Source of the DNA: JBGOUJ01 sp041477005
Lineage (GTDB): Bacteria; Acidobacteriota; Terriglobia; Bryobacterales; JACQDG01
Assembly (NCBI GenBank): GCA_041477005.1
Contig: JBGOUJ010000419.1
Location: 1-6,972 of the forward strand
Direction of reading: 5' to 3'
Length of the DNA stretch: 6,972 nt
How positions within the stretch are numbered: the stretch's first letter is position 1; the number at the start of each line of letters is the position of its first letter. Below, one piece after another: positions 5,819 through 6,972 of the stretch. A program made the position numbers and the translations under genes. The notes below the pieces were generated by a model. That model was not told where the DNA came from. It worked only from the letters and a program-made list of their open reading frames with translations, and did no database searches.

Positions 5819-6961
5819 ATGCTATCCCAATGGGATGGGATTCGCGCCCAGTTCCCCGTCCTCCGCGACTGGATCTATCTCAACACCGCAACCTTCGGCC
5901 CGGTCCCGCGTTGCGCCTGGGAAGCGGCCGAGCAGCACGCCCGCCGCCGCGACGAGCGCGCCTGCCTGGATTTCATCGATTGGTTCGACGACGCCGACCA
6001 GGTCCGGGCCCGGGCCGCCGCCCTGCTCGGCGCCCAGCCGGCTGACATCGCCTTCGTCCCCAACACGGCCACCGCCCTCGGCTGGCTCATCCAGGGGATC
6101 GACTGGAAGCCCGGCGACCGCGTGGTGGCGCTCGAAGAAGAATTTCCGAACAATACCTACTTCGGCCACGCCTTGGCCCGCCGCGGCATCGAGTTCCTCG
6201 AAGCGCCCGTCCCCAACGGCGAGTTCTCCCTGGACCGCTTCTGCTCCTCGATCCACCGCCGCACCCGCCTGGTGCTGATGAGCACGGTCAACTACTCGAC
6301 CGGCCTGGCGCCCCCCATCGACCGGATCGGTCCCTTCCTACGCGAGCGCGGCGTGCTCTTCTACGTGGACGCCACGCAGAGCCTTGGCGCTCTGCCTGTG
6401 GATGTGAACGCCGTCCAGCCCGCCATGGTCGCCGCCCACGGCTACAAGTGGCTGCTCTGCCCTTCCGGCATCGGCGTGGCTTATATTCGCCCCGAGGTCC
6501 GCGAATGGCTGCAGCCGGCCATCTACAGTTGGCGCAGCCACAAGGACTGGCGCCGCGTCGACGACCTGCACCACGGCCCGCCCGACCTTCCCACCGAAGC
6601 GCTGAAATACGAGGGCGGCATCCAGAACTTCCCCGGCCTCTACGCCCTGGGCGCCGTGCTGGAAATGATGTTCCGTCTGGGTCTGCCCCAGATTTACGGG
6701 CGTGTCGCGGAGCTGGCGTCCGCGGGCCGCGAGGTCCTCCGCCAGGCCGGCGCCCAGCTCCCCGCCGATCGCCTCCCCCACTACGATTCCCCGATCCTCG
6801 CCGCCCAATTCCCCGGCGCCGACGTTTCCCGCCTGGCCCTCCGCCTCCGCGATTCCCGGATCGTTGTCGCCGCCCGCCACGGCTACCTGCGCGTCTCCCC
6901 GCACTTCTTCAACAACGAGGCGGATCTCGCACGGCTGGGAGAGGCCCTGCGGGCGGGGTAG
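5819..6961 (+). CDS. Class V aminotransferase-fold PLP-dependent enzyme (not a cysteine desulfurase)
   Basis: Predicted 380-residue cytoplasmic PLP enzyme of the class V family, which includes cysteine desulfurases, isopenicillin N epimerase and kynureninase-like proteins. Seen: YLNTATFGPVP near the N-terminus (20-30), the cofactor phosphate-binding NTATALG (82-88), the ring-contacting VDATQSLGALPVDV (183-196) with Asp184 and Gln187, and the Schiff-base lysine Lys210 in HGYKWLLCPSGIG (207-219). The C-terminal block LRVSPHFFNNEADLARL (357-373) carries the conserved Arg358, probable carboxylate binder. The loop where SufS-type desulfurases carry their catalytic Cys reads VVAARHGYLRVS, with no Cys, so persulfide chemistry is unlikely. 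The protein resembles the many unassigned class V members in soil bacteria, and the substrate is unknown. The start at 5819 gives a complete fold; the stop is TAG at 6959-6961. It is divergent from the GGDEF-EAL gene, and only 11 bp follow before the window ends, so any downstream partner is not visible. Confidence 0.9.
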   Translation: MLSQWDGIRAQFPVLRDWIYLNTATFGPVPRCAWEAAEQHARRRDERACLDFIDWFDDADQVRARAAALLGAQPADIAFVPNTATALGWLIQGIDWKPGDRVVALEEEFPNNTYFGHALARRGIEFLEAPVPNGEFSLDRFCSSIHRRTRLVLMSTVNYSTGLAPPIDRIGPFLRERGVLFYVDATQSLGALPVDVNAVQPAMVAAHGYKWLLCPSGIGVAYIRPEVREWLQPAIYSWRSHKDWRRVDDLHHGPPDLPTEALKYEGGIQNFPGLYALGAVLEMMFRLGLPQIYGRVAELASAGREVLRQAGAQLPADRLPHYDSPILAAQFPGADVSRLALRLRDSRIVVAARHGYLRVSPHFFNNEADLARLGEALRAG

Positions 6962-6972
6962 CTTTTCACGAG

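Overview
The window carries five complete protein-coding genes on GC-rich DNA with strong G/C third-position bias and very short intergenic gaps. No RNA gene, insertion sequence or CRISPR array was seen. The LpxL/HtrB-type lipid A acyltransferase and ArnT-like glycosyltransferase indicate a Gram-negative, outer-membrane organism, and the diheme cytochrome c peroxidase fits one with a periplasmic c-type cytochrome chain. High GC, a GGDEF-EAL protein and start codons sitting right after -10-like boxes would suit an Acidobacteriota (Bryobacter/Solibacter-like) or similar soil bacterium. That taxonomic reading is only a guess from gene style.

Layout: (1) 52-987, minus: periplasmic diheme cytochrome c peroxidase. 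(2) 1011-2465, minus: ArnT-like GT39/PMT-type membrane glycosyltransferase, 23 bp upstream of the peroxidase and probably co-transcribed with it. (3) 2466-2562: divergent control region holding two opposed arrays of an AT-rich octamer (TTGTTGAT), which form a 19-bp perfect inverted repeat around a 27-nt loop. (4) 2563-3486, plus: LpxL/HtrB-family acyltransferase. (5) 3474-5636, minus: PAS-PAS-GGDEF-EAL cyclic-di-GMP enzyme whose 3' end overlaps the acyltransferase 3' end by 13 bp. (6) 5637-5818: 182-bp divergent promoter region. (7) 5819-6961, plus: class V PLP-dependent aminotransferase-fold enzyme without the desulfurase cysteine.

The glycosyltransferase and acyltransferase, divergent from a shared repeat-bearing region, look like an envelope/lipid A pair: one adds fatty acyl chains on the cytoplasmic face, the other adds a sugar from a polyprenyl carrier on the periplasmic face. 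The other genes have no clear functional link to them. All five proteins fall in known families and I see no strong case for a new multi-gene system. The most unusual sequence signals are the octamer inverted repeat, whose right arm runs into the acyltransferase start codon, and the identical -10-to-start spacing of two genes, which suggests leaderless transcription.
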